From a virus, in IMG/VR virus record IMGVR_UViG_3300030105_002245, positions 1-36,082 of that record: a DNA stretch of 36,082 bases; one strand, written 5' to 3'. Below the pieces are notes generated by a model. It was not told where the DNA came from. It did no database searches and worked only from the letters and a program-made list of their open reading frames with translations. Position numbers and translations under genes: made by a program. Of the stretch, positions 22,256-30,357 are shown one piece after another (within the stretch, counting starts at the first letter, position 1; every line of letters starts with the position of its first letter).

Positions 22256-23377
22256 ATGGGTACTACAACTTTTAGCGGCCCAGTCCGTTCCGAGAATAAT
22301 TTTGACATAGTAAGCAAAGAAGCAGCCACAGGGCTTATTCAAAATCGAACAGTTTATGGTGGTGGTGCCTTTGATACTCGTAGGTATTATGCCACACAGT
22401 ATTTCGACACTGGCCTTCCTAAACTTTCGAGTTATCTATCTGGTTCTGAAACTAAAGACTTTGGAAGCATTGCTGATGGCAATGAGTTAACTGAAGATGT
22501 AGCAGTTGTTGGTGCAGTATTTGGTGATTTTGCTGTCGCATCAATGAGCATCGATGTACTTGATCTTATGATTACAGCTTCAGTTACTGCAGCAAATGTT
22601 GTTACAGTAGTAGTTGCAAACAACACTGGCGGCTCAATTGACCTTGGCTCAGGAACTCTTTTTGCAAGAGCAATTCCTAAAGCCTTTATGCCAAATAATG
22701 GGGCTGACCCTCACTTCATGGGCATTGGCACAAGCTTAACTTCTGCCCTTATTACTCGAAATGCAACACGAGGCGGCATTATTGCAACAACAGCTGGTGC
22801 TGATCAAGACCAAGCAATTATTTGCCCGAACAGCGGAACTGCTGAAACTTATTGGGCAGACACTTTATGGGGAACTGAAAACAAGCTTGATTGGGAATGT
22901 TCAATTAGCCTTCCAGCTATTGATAACCAAAAAGTTTGGGCTGGCCTCAAGTTGACCAATGATCAGCTTGTCGCAACAGACGCTAACCAAGCATACTTTA
23001 AATTTCAGACAGATGCCACAAACTCTGAGGTTTTCACTGATTTTACTGTATGGCATTTTGTACACAGCATTGGTGGCACTGATTTCATTAGTGCATTGCC
23101 AATTACAGTTGAAGCTGAAACAGAATATCATTTCCGAATTCAGATCAATGCTGCTCGTGAAGCGGCGATCTTTGTGAATGGTGTTCAGTACGATGTAACA
23201 ACCACTTCTGGCTCCACAGGGGGAACTGCTGTTGCATCAGGCACAACAAGGACGACTGCATTGACAAATAATGTAGACTTCATTCCTTTCATCGGTATTG
23301 AAGCTGGTGCTGGTGCAGCTGAGGCTCTTAATGTTCATTATACGACAATTAGTCGTGAAATTTTTGAAAGCTCTTAA
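22256..23377 (+). CDS. Virion surface protein with lectin/jelly-roll-like C-terminal half
   Basis: The 373-residue product starts behind CAGGAGATTGAA. The N-terminus contains IQNRTVYGGGAFDTRRYYAT. The second half (TYWADTLWGTENKLDWECSI, then KVWAGLKLTND and TVEAETEYHFRIQINAAREA) has the strand pattern of a concanavalin/laminin-G-like sandwich. This fits a head fibre or decoration protein that binds a surface glycan. I infer the role from placement after the capsid gene and from fold impressions; no family name is certain. Confidence 0.65.
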   Translation: MGTTTFSGPVRSENNFDIVSKEAATGLIQNRTVYGGGAFDTRRYYATQYFDTGLPKLSSYLSGSETKDFGSIADGNELTEDVAVVGAVFGDFAVASMSIDVLDLMITASVTAANVVTVVVANNTGGSIDLGSGTLFARAIPKAFMPNNGADPHFMGIGTSLTSALITRNATRGGIIATTAGADQDQAIICPNSGTAETYWADTLWGTENKLDWECSISLPAIDNQKVWAGLKLTNDQLVATDANQAYFKFQTDATNSEVFTDFTVWHFVHSIGGTDFISALPITVEAETEYHFRIQINAAREAAIFVNGVQYDVTTTSGSTGGTAVASGTTRTTALTNNVDFIPFIGIEAGAGAAEALNVHYTTISREIFESS

Positions 23378-23390
23378 TATTGTAATTGTC

Positions 23391-23410
23391 GCAGGGGCTT
23401 CGGCCCCTGC
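23391..23410 (+). other. Intercistronic 8-bp hairpin with UUCG loop
   Basis: GCAGGGGC (23391-23398), TTCG and GCCCCTGC (23403-23410) form a perfect stem with a stable tetraloop, but only TTC follows. The ribosome site of the next gene (AAAAGGAG) begins five bases later. It is more likely an RNA-stability or processing element, or a weak terminator. Confidence 0.7.
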
Positions 23411-23428
23411 TTCAAAAGGAGTAAGCTA

Positions 23429-23842
23429 GTGGCTGATTTAAAAAAAGTAGTAAAAATTATAGACAACCCAAGAGAGTGTGTTTTCTCTTTTCAGTATCAG
23501 TATGTAGATACAGGCGATGAAAGCGCAGTTAATAAAATTGATGTGTCTGGCTTAGAAAAAAGCGCGAATGGTGATAGTTGCAGTGGAGTTAGAATTGCTG
23601 AGTGTTGGTGGGTAATCAAAGGCATGACAACAGAAATTCTTGCTGATGCTGATACAGATATAATAGTTTTACACCTTGATGAAAATCAATCCGGTTATCA
23701 AGATTTTTCTGTATTCGGCGGCTTGCCAACAACTTCTTCTTATGGAGCAAACGGAACTGGTGATGTCGACTTCACGACAACAGGTGCTGGTGCTGCTGGC
23801 GATGCTTACCAGATTGTTATTCGGGCAATTAAGCAATATTAG
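23429..23842 (+). CDS. Small virion-region protein, unknown function
   Basis: GTG at 23429 follows AAAAGGAGTAAGCTA. The 137-residue protein is beta-rich (VVKIIDNPRECVFSFQYQYV, then CWWVIKGMTTEILADADTDI) and Gly/Thr-rich near the end. It may be a neck or tail accessory protein. I recognise no family. Its stop overlaps the ribosome site of the next gene. Confidence 0.7.
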   Translation: MADLKKVVKIIDNPRECVFSFQYQYVDTGDESAVNKIDVSGLEKSANGDSCSGVRIAECWWVIKGMTTEILADADTDIIVLHLDENQSGYQDFSVFGGLPTTSSYGANGTGDVDFTTTGAGAAGDAYQIVIRAIKQY

Positions 23843-23851
23843 GAGAGCTTG

Positions 23852-24535
23852 ATGGCAACTTCAGGAACAGTAGCATTCAGGCTAGATGTTGAGCAGATAA
23901 TCTCTGAAGCATATGAGCGTTGCGGAATTGACAATGAAACTCGCACAGGATATCAGGCGGTATCTGCCAGAAGAAGTTTAAATCTACTATTTAGCGAGTT
24001 TGCTAACAGGGGAATAAACTACTGGTCTGTCAAAACCGACACACTAAATTTGGTTAATGGGCAGACAACTCCTTATACTTTGCCAGAAGGCACAATTGAT
24101 CTTATTGACGTTGTTATTCGGGACACTTCAGGCGGTAGCACAACAGACACTTCTGTTGAGAGAATAAGTATTGCTGATTATAACCAGATCCCAAACAAAA
24201 CTTCGAGTGGGAAGCCAAGCCAGTACATGCTTGATAAACAATACACCCCAGAAATTTATGTTTGGCAGATCCCTGACAGTACCAATTACAGTCTTGTTTA
24301 CTGGTCAATAAATCAACTCGAGGATATTAGTGCGAGCAATCAAGAGGCAGATGTGCCATATCGTTGGTCGGATTGCATATGCTCAGGGCTTGCTAGCAAG
24401 CTCGCAATGAAATTTGCTCCAGATCGTTTTCAGCTTCTTGATCAAGTTTACGAGAAGTCTTTTGAATTCGCGTCAATTACAGACAATGATGGGGTGACAA
24501 TGAGAGTACGGCCAACAGGAATGAGTCTTTATTAA
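23852..24535 (+). CDS. Probable head-tail adaptor (gp4-like) protein
   Basis: The ATG at 23852 follows AGGAGAGCTTG, immediately after the previous stop. The 227-residue protein contains EQIISEAYERCGID, ARRSLNLLFSEFANRGINYW and PYTLPEGTIDLIDVVIRD, then a YRWSDCICSGLASKLAMKFA helix near the end. This layout matches short-tailed phage neck adaptors that bind the portal ring. The call rests on pattern memory and position between head and tail genes. Confidence 0.72.
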   Translation: MATSGTVAFRLDVEQIISEAYERCGIDNETRTGYQAVSARRSLNLLFSEFANRGINYWSVKTDTLNLVNGQTTPYTLPEGTIDLIDVVIRDTSGGSTTDTSVERISIADYNQIPNKTSSGKPSQYMLDKQYTPEIYVWQIPDSTNYSLVYWSINQLEDISASNQEADVPYRWSDCICSGLASKLAMKFAPDRFQLLDQVYEKSFEFASITDNDGVTMRVRPTGMSLY

Positions 24536-25155
24536 TGGCAGCCCGTCGCGCAACTGGGAAAAAATCTCAGGCTATAAGTGATCAGTCTGGGTTTAAAGTT
24601 CCTTATCCATCCCTCAAGACAACTTGGGAGGGGTATCGTGTTGAGCCTGAAGAGTGGGAGCCAAAACACCCACAACTAACACCTGCTAAAAATGTCATTG
24701 ATGCAACAGCTCTTTTCCAGCCCCGTCCTGACAATGACGAAGAAGTAACTGCTTTTTATGTTGGGTTTAATTATGACATTTTCGCAGACCGCAGAACAAT
24801 TCCAAATATGCCCCACGGCGTTGGAAGCGTAGCTTCTCTTAATTTTACAAATTTTCAGACTGGCCCTGAAGCAACTGGAGTTGCTGGCACAGGCAACACT
24901 GGAATTGAAGGATTTGCTGTTGAGGTTACTGGGGTGTCGGGCAATGGCAGCACAGGTGCTGTTGGCGTTGAGGCTCTTGAAGTTTCTATCTCTGAAGCCG
25001 GAGTTGCTGGCACAGGTTCTGTTGGTGCTGAAGTTCCTGAAGCGTCAATTACCGAAGCTGGAGTTGCTGGCACAGGTGCTGTTGGAAATGAAAGTATTTC
25101 TATTACTGGTTGGGGCCAATCAACATGGGGCAGTGGCGTTTGGGGTGATGAGTAA
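24535..25155 (+). CDS. Neck/tail structural protein with GVAGTG repeats and WG-rich end
   Basis: The 206-residue protein begins by a TAATG overlap. The N-terminal 110 residues (FKVPYPSLKTTWEGYRVEPE, then EPKHPQLTPAKN) are a conserved-looking head or tail block. Residues about 114-189 are four imperfect repeats with GVAGTG- or GVSGNG-type starts. The end is GWGQSTWGSGVWGDE. Repeats of this kind often form extended fibres. Confidence 0.72.
   Translation: MAARRATGKKSQAISDQSGFKVPYPSLKTTWEGYRVEPEEWEPKHPQLTPAKNVIDATALFQPRPDNDEEVTAFYVGFNYDIFADRRTIPNMPHGVGSVASLNFTNFQTGPEATGVAGTGNTGIEGFAVEVTGVSGNGSTGAVGVEALEVSISEAGVAGTGSVGAEVPEASITEAGVAGTGAVGNESISITGWGQSTWGSGVWGDE
24877..25101 (+). repeat. In-frame VAGTG repeats (four units of about 20 residues)
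   Basis: Four consecutive units begin GVAGTGNTG, GVSGNGSTG, GVAGTGSVG and GVAGTGAVG (from about residues 115, 133, 156 and 176 of the host gene) and carry E-rich joins such as ISEAG and ITEAG. Spacing is about 18-23 residues. The nucleotide copies share GGAGTTGCTGGCACAGG. Confidence 0.75.
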
Positions 25156-25778
25156 TGAATTACACAACATTAGTTAGCAACATACAAAGCTTTATGGAAG
25201 ATGACGGCACAGAATTTGTTGCGGCAATTCCAACAATAATAACCCAAGCTGAAGAAATGATATTTCAAAGGCTGCCTAATCTTCCATGCTTTAGATCTTT
25301 ATCAACTGGAAATTTAGTCCAAGGAACCGTCGATTATACAGTAGCCAATGCTAGAATGATTAGGCAGGTTTCAATTACAGTTTTAAATATTCAGTCTTAT
25401 CTTAATCACCGAGTTGATTCTTATCTAAGAGACTACTGGCCCAACTCAACTCTTCAGGGAACTCCTGAGATGTATAGCACAAAAAATGCTACACCATCAG
25501 GAACTATAATAACTTTGGCACCAACACCATCTGCCGCAATACCATTTCAAGTAGATTTTATTGCACCAGAAACAGGCTTATCTTCTGGAAATGCAAATAG
25601 TTGGGTTGGAGACCATGCAGATAATGTTTTACTTTCTGCTTGTCTTTATGAAAGTTCTGCTTTCTTAAAAGCACCAGAGACGTTAAATTTATACAAAGGG
25701 CAGTTTGACGAGGCCATCCAGCTATTTCAGCAGGAAATGGCAAGAGACTATACGGCCGAATACAATGGAGGTATCTAA
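25155..25778 (+). CDS. Probable tail adaptor/tubular-type neck protein
   Basis: This 207-residue protein starts by a TAATG overlap. It has the helical N-terminal pattern MNYTTLVSNIQSFMEDDGTE with TIITQAEEMIFQRLPNL and a C-terminal helix NVLLSACLYESSAFL. I recognise this layout from phage adaptor proteins joining portal and tail. Length and position next to the 23852 gene fit. Confidence 0.72.
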   Translation: MNYTTLVSNIQSFMEDDGTEFVAAIPTIITQAEEMIFQRLPNLPCFRSLSTGNLVQGTVDYTVANARMIRQVSITVLNIQSYLNHRVDSYLRDYWPNSTLQGTPEMYSTKNATPSGTIITLAPTPSAAIPFQVDFIAPETGLSSGNANSWVGDHADNVLLSACLYESSAFLKAPETLNLYKGQFDEAIQLFQQEMARDYTAEYNGGI

Positions 25779-26206
25779 TGGCGATTTCACAAGCGATGTG
25801 CACCCAGTTTAAAAGAGATGTTATGCTTGGGCTGCATGATTTAGACAGCGACACAATAAAAATTGCACTTTTTACAAGCTCTGCTTCTTTAGGCGCAGGA
25901 ACAACTGTTTATGCAAGTAGTGGGATTAACGAGGTTGCGAATGGCAATGGCTACACAACTGGTGGTGAAACTCTTGCAAGTGCCTCTGTTATCACAAACG
26001 GCACTAGTGGTTGTTTTGACTCAAATGATCCAACTTGGACCTCGGCAACATTTACTGCTCGAGGGGCAATGATTTATAACGATACTGAAAGTGATTTGGC
26101 AATTGCTATTCTAGATTTCGGTGGTGATTTTACTGTTGCTGGCGGTACATTTAAAATAATTTTCCCAGCACAAACAGCGTCAAATGCAATAATTAGAATT
26201 GATTGA
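25778..26206 (+). CDS. Conserved virion structural protein, tail/fibre region
   Basis: The 142-residue product starts behind GGAGGTATCTA. It begins MAISQAMCTQFKRDVMLGLH with DSDTIKIALFTSSASLGAG following. The start, a short helix and then a beta-rich fold, is a pattern I know from small structural genes of many phages, often next to tail fibres. Exact role unknown. Confidence 0.75.
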   Translation: MAISQAMCTQFKRDVMLGLHDLDSDTIKIALFTSSASLGAGTTVYASSGINEVANGNGYTTGGETLASASVITNGTSGCFDSNDPTWTSATFTARGAMIYNDTESDLAIAILDFGGDFTVAGGTFKIIFPAQTASNAIIRID

Positions 26207-26216
26207 GGTTTAGGCG

Positions 26217-27371
26217 ATGGCTAGTACATATGTAAATAACCTCCGTCTGGAGGAGATGGCAAACGGGGAAAACTCTGGAACTTGGGGCACAAAAACTAAT
26301 GTCAATCTAGAGCTAATTGGCCAATCCACTGCTTTTGGCACAAGAGCAATCGCTGATGCCTCCACTGACAATATAACAATTGGAGATGGGGTGGCTGATG
26401 CAGACAGGTGTTTAGGTTTAAAATTAACTGGCGGCGGTCAAGCATGCACAGTTACTCTTCTTCCAAACACAAGCTCAAAAACTTGGTTCATGTATAATGC
26501 AACAAGTTACACGCTGACGTTTACTTGTGGCAGTGGTGCAAATGTTGCAATTCCTGCAGGGCAAACAAAAGTGATTGCAACGGATGGCCTCGGTGGTGGC
26601 GGTGTTGTTCATGATTTGCTGACAGCTGTTTCTACAGCTGGAGACTTAAATGTCGCTGGAGACATAATAACTGCTAGTACTTTGCAAGCCACAGGCGACA
26701 CTGCTGCTGGTGATGACGCTGCTATCGGCTACACCGCCGCCGAAGGATTGATTCTTACAGGCCAAGGCTCTACCAACGACGTTACAATTAAGAACGATGC
26801 TGACGCTGATGTTTTAGAGATCCCAACGGGAACGGTTAATGTTGATGTGGTTGGTGATATAACGGCAGGAGCAACTTTAAATGCCGCCGGAGACACCGCT
26901 GCCGGAGACGATGCTGCAATAGGTTACACCACCGCCGAAGGCCTTATTCTTACAGGGCAAGGCTCTACTAATGATGTGACCATCAAAAACGATGCTGACG
27001 CTGACGTTATAGAAATTCCCACTGGAACGGTTAATGTTACCTTTGCTGGAGATATTACCCTTGCCGGAGATGTCACCACTGCATCAAATGCTGATGTAGA
27101 CATCAACCCGAACGGCACAGGAAATGTTGTTTTAAAAACTGATTTAGTCAGTGTTGGTGGCGGTTCTGAGGTTGGACATGTTTCGAGTAATGGCTCACAA
27201 GACATGAAGATCAGCTCTAACTCTGGTACAAATTCTGGCACAATTATAATTACAGATGCTGCGAATGGAGCCATTACTCTTGCTCCAAATGGAACAGGCA
27301 TAGTTGACGTTCAAGGCTCAATGAACTCGTCAATTTCAACTACGGGCAAATCATTGGTATTTGGATTTTAA
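26217..27371 (+). CDS. Tail fibre protein with internal tandem repeat
   Basis: The 384-residue protein starts MASTYVNNLRLEEMANGENS with GTWGTKTNVNLELI, a familiar start for phage tail-fibre-like proteins. A 65-residue repeat unit occurs twice (cores 160-209 and 225-274, GDTAAGDDAAIGYT to TVNV). The C-terminal half is Gly/Asn/Asp-rich with ADVDINPNGTGNVVLKT, typical of fibre beta-helices. It ends KSLVFGF. It is probably a distal host-contact element. Confidence 0.78.
   Translation: MASTYVNNLRLEEMANGENSGTWGTKTNVNLELIGQSTAFGTRAIADASTDNITIGDGVADADRCLGLKLTGGGQACTVTLLPNTSSKTWFMYNATSYTLTFTCGSGANVAIPAGQTKVIATDGLGGGGVVHDLLTAVSTAGDLNVAGDIITASTLQATGDTAAGDDAAIGYTAAEGLILTGQGSTNDVTIKNDADADVLEIPTGTVNVDVVGDITAGATLNAAGDTAAGDDAAIGYTTAEGLILTGQGSTNDVTIKNDADADVIEIPTGTVNVTFAGDITLAGDVTTASNADVDINPNGTGNVVLKTDLVSVGGGSEVGHVSSNGSQDMKISSNSGTNSGTIIITDAANGAITLAPNGTGIVDVQGSMNSSISTTGKSLVFGF
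26694..27038 (+). repeat. Tandem coding repeat in the tail fibre (195-bp period)
   Basis: Cores 26694-26843 and 26889-27038 encode 50 residues each with only two amino-acid differences (A174/T239, L200/I265). By hand count, 24 of the 50 codons differ synonymously. Confidence 0.85.
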
Positions 27372-27383
27372 AAGGAAAAAATT

Positions 27384-27713
27384 ATGGCAAGTGAAATTCT
27401 TTCATACTCTTTAACGGCTGGTGTGTCTAATAGCGAAAGTGTACTTATCAACGGCGTAAATGGACACACTTATACGATCATTTCTGTTATCGTCACAGAG
27501 ACGGCGGCTGCGGCAGAAACTTTTGATCTTTACATTGATGAAAATGGTGGCGGCACAGATTTTGAATTGCTTTCAGACCAAGCTCTGGGGGCGAATGAAA
27601 CTTTTGTTTTGAACGATAGGTTTGTGATAACAGATACGGATCATTTATGTATTGCAACTGCAAACAGTGCAAATGTTGATGTGGTTGTTAGCTTCTTAGA
27701 TCAGACGAGGTAG
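27384..27713 (+). CDS. Small beta-rich virion protein, paralogous in pattern to the 32842 gene
   Basis: The 109-residue protein starts behind AAAAGGAAAAAATT. It is a beta-sandwich-like sequence (GVNGHTYTIISVIVTETAAA, then ETFDLYIDENGGG and ATANSANVDVVVSFLDQTR). The layout of strands and the TAAAAETF-type motif parallels the 107-residue protein at 32842-33165. A tail or fibre accessory protein is likely. Confidence 0.7.
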   Translation: MASEILSYSLTAGVSNSESVLINGVNGHTYTIISVIVTETAAAAETFDLYIDENGGGTDFELLSDQALGANETFVLNDRFVITDTDHLCIATANSANVDVVVSFLDQTR

Positions 27714-27718
27714 GTAAA

Positions 27719-28258
27719 ATGACAGGTATTATTGGAAACAACCCCACACGCGAGAGTGGTTTAGTAATTCCAGCCTCTGGTGGCGGTAAGTTATTGGCGA
27801 TTTATTATGACACTATCGGCCAAAGGCAGGTAACCACCAGCTACACCCCAGTCGATGTAACCAATTTAGCGATTACTCTCACACCTGCCTCGGCTGACAG
27901 CAAGTTCCTAATTCACTCTGATTTAAAGGGTGGTAGTGATAGCTACACTCTAAACAGCTTAATTGTAAGAACAATTTCTGGAGGCTCTGCGGCCTTCATC
28001 GGTCTAGGCGATACAACCGGCAAATCCAATAGTTTTGGAACGGGTGGTAGTTCGATGTATGCCAATTTGAATGAGGGGAACCCCGGCTGTGTGCAGACCT
28101 TCCTCGATAGCCCAGACACAACAAGTGAAATTGTCTATAAAATGCAAATGAAGACTGGTCAAGGTGGAAATTCCTGTGCGCTTCACACCAAGGCTTCAGA
28201 CGTTGCTGGTAATAGTGTGACCAATTCCAGCCTAACCATTTATGAAATAGGAGCTTAA
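27719..28258 (+). CDS. Probable tail fibre tip / receptor-region protein
   Basis: The 179-residue product starts behind GAGGTAGGTAAA. It contains the phage fibre pattern QRQVTTSYTPVDVTNLAITL with TPASADSKFLIHSDLKGG and ends LTIYEIGA. Similar beta-sandwich tails occur in phage fibre and tip proteins. The position between fibre and assembly-chaperone genes supports this. No cysteines or enzyme motif stand out. Confidence 0.65.
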   Translation: MTGIIGNNPTRESGLVIPASGGGKLLAIYYDTIGQRQVTTSYTPVDVTNLAITLTPASADSKFLIHSDLKGGSDSYTLNSLIVRTISGGSAAFIGLGDTTGKSNSFGTGGSSMYANLNEGNPGCVQTFLDSPDTTSEIVYKMQMKTGQGGNSCALHTKASDVAGNSVTNSSLTIYEIGA

Positions 28259-28260
28259 CG

Positions 28261-28605
28261 ATGGCTATTTTTAATCAGGAGAATATCCATCTTGCATTTC
28301 AGCATTTGCTGCCTTTATCAGAATATCACCTGTTCTCAGATGATTACAGTGACGTGGAATGGATGGATAGTCGAACTCAGCCAACTAAAGCCGCAGTGAA
28401 TACAGCTATACCTTTGGCGATTGCGGCTGAGAAGTGGATAGAGGTTAGAGCAGAAAGAGACAAAAAATTATCTGCATCCGACTGGATGGCTTTGCCAGAT
28501 AGTCCAGCTATCTCAGATTCGTGGGCAGAGTATCGCCAAGCGTTGCGGAATGTTGGGAATCAGTCTGACCCAGAAAACATTACTTGGCCCACAGAACCTA
28601 GTTAG
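28261..28605 (+). CDS. Tail assembly chaperone-like protein (Phage_tail_APC pattern)
   Basis: The 114-residue protein starts behind ATAGGAGCTTAACG. The C-terminal half has WIEVRAERDKKLSASDWMAL, PDSPAISDSWAEYRQALRNV and ITWPTEPS. This RxxRDxxLxxSDW ... WxxYRQALR ... WP pattern is the signature of phage tail (fibre) assembly chaperones. These help fibres fold or attach and are not usually in the virion. Confidence 0.82.
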   Translation: MAIFNQENIHLAFQHLLPLSEYHLFSDDYSDVEWMDSRTQPTKAAVNTAIPLAIAAEKWIEVRAERDKKLSASDWMALPDSPAISDSWAEYRQALRNVGNQSDPENITWPTEPS

Positions 28606-28612
28606 GTGACTA

Positions 28613-28777
28613 ATGACTAAAGTCAAAGATGTAGAGTCTAAATTAAATACACACGAAGCTGTTTGCGCTGAACGATGGAAAGAAACCATTGAGCGCATAA
28701 AACGCCTCGAGCTAGTGATGCTCACCGCCGCTGGTTCTCTTATTCTGATGATGGCAGGGATGCTCTGGAAAATATAA
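28613..28777 (+). CDS. XhlA-like small membrane protein of the lysis cassette
   Basis: This 54-residue ORF begins MTKVKDVESKLNTHEAVCAE with a helical segment (KETIERIKRLELVML) and ends in a single hydrophobic helix (TAAGSLILMMAGMLWKI, 38-54). The order, charged helix then C-terminal membrane anchor, matches XhlA-type haemolysin/holin helpers. It sits right before the peptidoglycan hydrolase gene, which supports a role in lysis. Confidence 0.72.
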   Translation: MTKVKDVESKLNTHEAVCAERWKETIERIKRLELVMLTAAGSLILMMAGMLWKI

Positions 28778-28781
28778 ACAA

Positions 28782-29162
28782 ATGCTGTACGACCATTATG
28801 AAGAGGCTGCATATGATTGGATTTGGGGACCATATTTTAAGCCTGAAGAGATTGCTTGCAAAGGCACTAATGAGTTGCTGGTCAATCCTAATGGACTTCA
28901 TGTTCTGGTTAGAGCGAGGATTTTGGCAGATAAGGCGTTCAAGATTAATAGCGCATATAGGTCAAGGCTTCACAACGCTAAAGTCGGCGGCGCACCATTG
29001 TCAGCGCATCGTAGCGGGATTGCTTTCGACATCTCACTTAGAGGACATGACCGGAAGCAACTTTTACAACAGTGTAAGCAAGCGGGATTTAAAAGTTTTG
29101 GAAAGTACAAGAGTTTCCTCCACGTTGACACACGCCCCGGAAGAACTTGGGGAAAATGGTAA
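28782..29162 (+). CDS. Endolysin, M15A-type zinc peptidase
   Basis: The 126-residue protein carries the M15 family pattern: INSAYRSRLHNAKVGG (55-70), then SAHRSGIAFDI (74-84) with H76 and D83, and FLHVD (112-116) with H114. These are the zinc ligands. Family members cleave peptide cross-links in peptidoglycan; this one is likely the phage endolysin. It has no signal peptide, so a holin is needed; the neighbouring membrane proteins could serve. The ribosome site is weak (GGAAAATATAAACA). Confidence 0.88.
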   Translation: MLYDHYEEAAYDWIWGPYFKPEEIACKGTNELLVNPNGLHVLVRARILADKAFKINSAYRSRLHNAKVGGAPLSAHRSGIAFDISLRGHDRKQLLQQCKQAGFKSFGKYKSFLHVDTRPGRTWGKW

Positions 29163-29173
29163 AGGATTAAAAA

Positions 29174-29632
29174 ATGTTTGGAATGATCTCATCTGTGCTA
29201 ACTGGTGGCGCAACTGGTTTAATTGGCAGTCTCTTAACAAAAGGTATAGGAATATTCGAGGCTGGTCAGAAAAGGAAGGATCGGCAGCTAGAGTACGAAC
29301 AAGAGTTGAAGCTGCTCGACAGACAGGCTGCTCTGAAGACAGCTGAGACTGAAAACGAATTAGCTATTGTTAATGCCGAGACAGCCGCCAGTCTTCGAGA
29401 AGCATCCTATTCGCACGACACTTCGATGGGCAAGCCCCATCGTTGGGTGGTGGATGTTCTGCGTCTGGTGCGCCCTGTCCTGACCGCAGGTTTAATGATT
29501 ATGGTATTTGTAATTTATATGACTACAAACGATTTTGCCATGAAAGCTGGTATTATAGAGAGCGTTTTATTCGTTTTTTCATCCAGCACTACTTGGTGGT
29601 TTGGCGATAGAAGTTTGCAGAGCAAGAAGTAG
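29174..29632 (+). CDS. Putative holin-type membrane protein
   Basis: The 152-residue product has a hydrophobic glycine-rich N-terminus (MFGMISSVLTGGATGLIGSL), a central charged helix, and two hydrophobic C-terminal segments (VRPVLTAGLMIMVFVIYMTT, then IIESVLFVFSSSTTWWFG). The pattern resembles the three-segment holin group with a WWFGDRS ending. It directly follows the endolysin. The alternative is a virion or membrane accessory protein. Confidence 0.65.
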   Translation: MFGMISSVLTGGATGLIGSLLTKGIGIFEAGQKRKDRQLEYEQELKLLDRQAALKTAETENELAIVNAETAASLREASYSHDTSMGKPHRWVVDVLRLVRPVLTAGLMIMVFVIYMTTNDFAMKAGIIESVLFVFSSSTTWWFGDRSLQSKK

Positions 29633-29641
29633 GTAAAATGT

Positions 29642-30124
29642 ATGGACCCAATTACCATAGGAGCAGGTCTTCTTGCGGCAAAACGCTTGTTAGAAGCGGC
29701 GTCTGAACTCAAAGACGTTGCTAGTGCGCTCGATAACATATTTAGCCTTACCAAAAAGGCAGAAAAAGCTAAGAAAGCAGCCGTTGCGGGTGATTCAAGT
29801 TACAAGTCTGTCATTGCAGATGTGGTAACTGAAAGAAATAATAAACAACTGCTGATCAATTTGTCAATTTCCGTGGATGACAAGTTCGGCTTTGGAACTT
29901 GGTCAGCTATTGAGGAAGAACATGAGCGGCGTATCGCCGTTGAAGAAGAGAACAAAGTAAAAGTAGCAAAGGACTTGAAGGCAAAAAAGAAGGCTGACAA
30001 GGAGTTTTATGACAAGGTTCTGTACTGGTTAGGAGAGTTTGGAAAGTTGCTTCTAGTTATGGCTATAAGCGGAGGTGCTGGATATGCAATCTGGATTAAC
30101 AGATGCGTATCGGGGAATTGCTGA
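29642..30124 (+). CDS. Membrane-anchored coiled-coil protein of the lysis region
   Basis: The 160-residue protein has a hydrophobic start (MDPITIGAGLLAAKRLL), a Lys/Ala-rich helix, a middle with ISVDDKFGFGTWSAIEEEHE and Glu/Lys-rich helices, and a C-terminal hydrophobic helix (FGKLLLVMAISGGAGYAIWI) ending in two cysteines (RCVSGNC). It follows the putative holin. A membrane-anchored lysis or spanin-like role is possible, but no family is recognised. Confidence 0.65.
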   Translation: MDPITIGAGLLAAKRLLEAASELKDVASALDNIFSLTKKAEKAKKAAVAGDSSYKSVIADVVTERNNKQLLINLSISVDDKFGFGTWSAIEEEHERRIAVEEENKVKVAKDLKAKKKADKEFYDKVLYWLGEFGKLLLVMAISGGAGYAIWINRCVSGNC

Positions 30125-30356
30125 CATGTCAAATTATTCTGTTGGCGTGTTTAACAAAGCTGTGAGGGAGAAGATCCGATCTGGAGAAGACTGGCATAAT
30201 GAGATGGGTATCTCAGCGGAGTTTGAAAATGTTTTGTATTACGACATTGTAAATGCAGCTTCTATAGAAGAAGTTGAGCGGCGAGTGGAGAAGCAATTTC
30301 CAAAAAAATTAGGGTATGTTTTAGATTTTGTGCGCTTGATACCGAAGGAGGATTAA
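30084..30356 (+). CDS. Small helical protein of the lysis region
   Basis: The ATG at 30084 follows GGAGGTGCTGGAT and gives 90 residues, overlapping the previous gene by 41 bp; an ATG at 30126 just after the previous stop is an alternative. The product contains MSNYSVGVFNKAVREKIRSG and EEVERRVEKQFPKKLGYVLD. I see no transmembrane segment and no known motif. Confidence 0.7.
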   Translation: MQSGLTDAYRGIADMSNYSVGVFNKAVREKIRSGEDWHNEMGISAEFENVLYYDIVNAASIEEVERRVEKQFPKKLGYVLDFVRLIPKED

Positions 30357-30357
30357 A

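Noticed and set aside
24855-25073. Minus-strand Pro/Thr/Ser repeat frame
   Set aside because: It is the antisense of the VAGTG repeats and has no independent signals.
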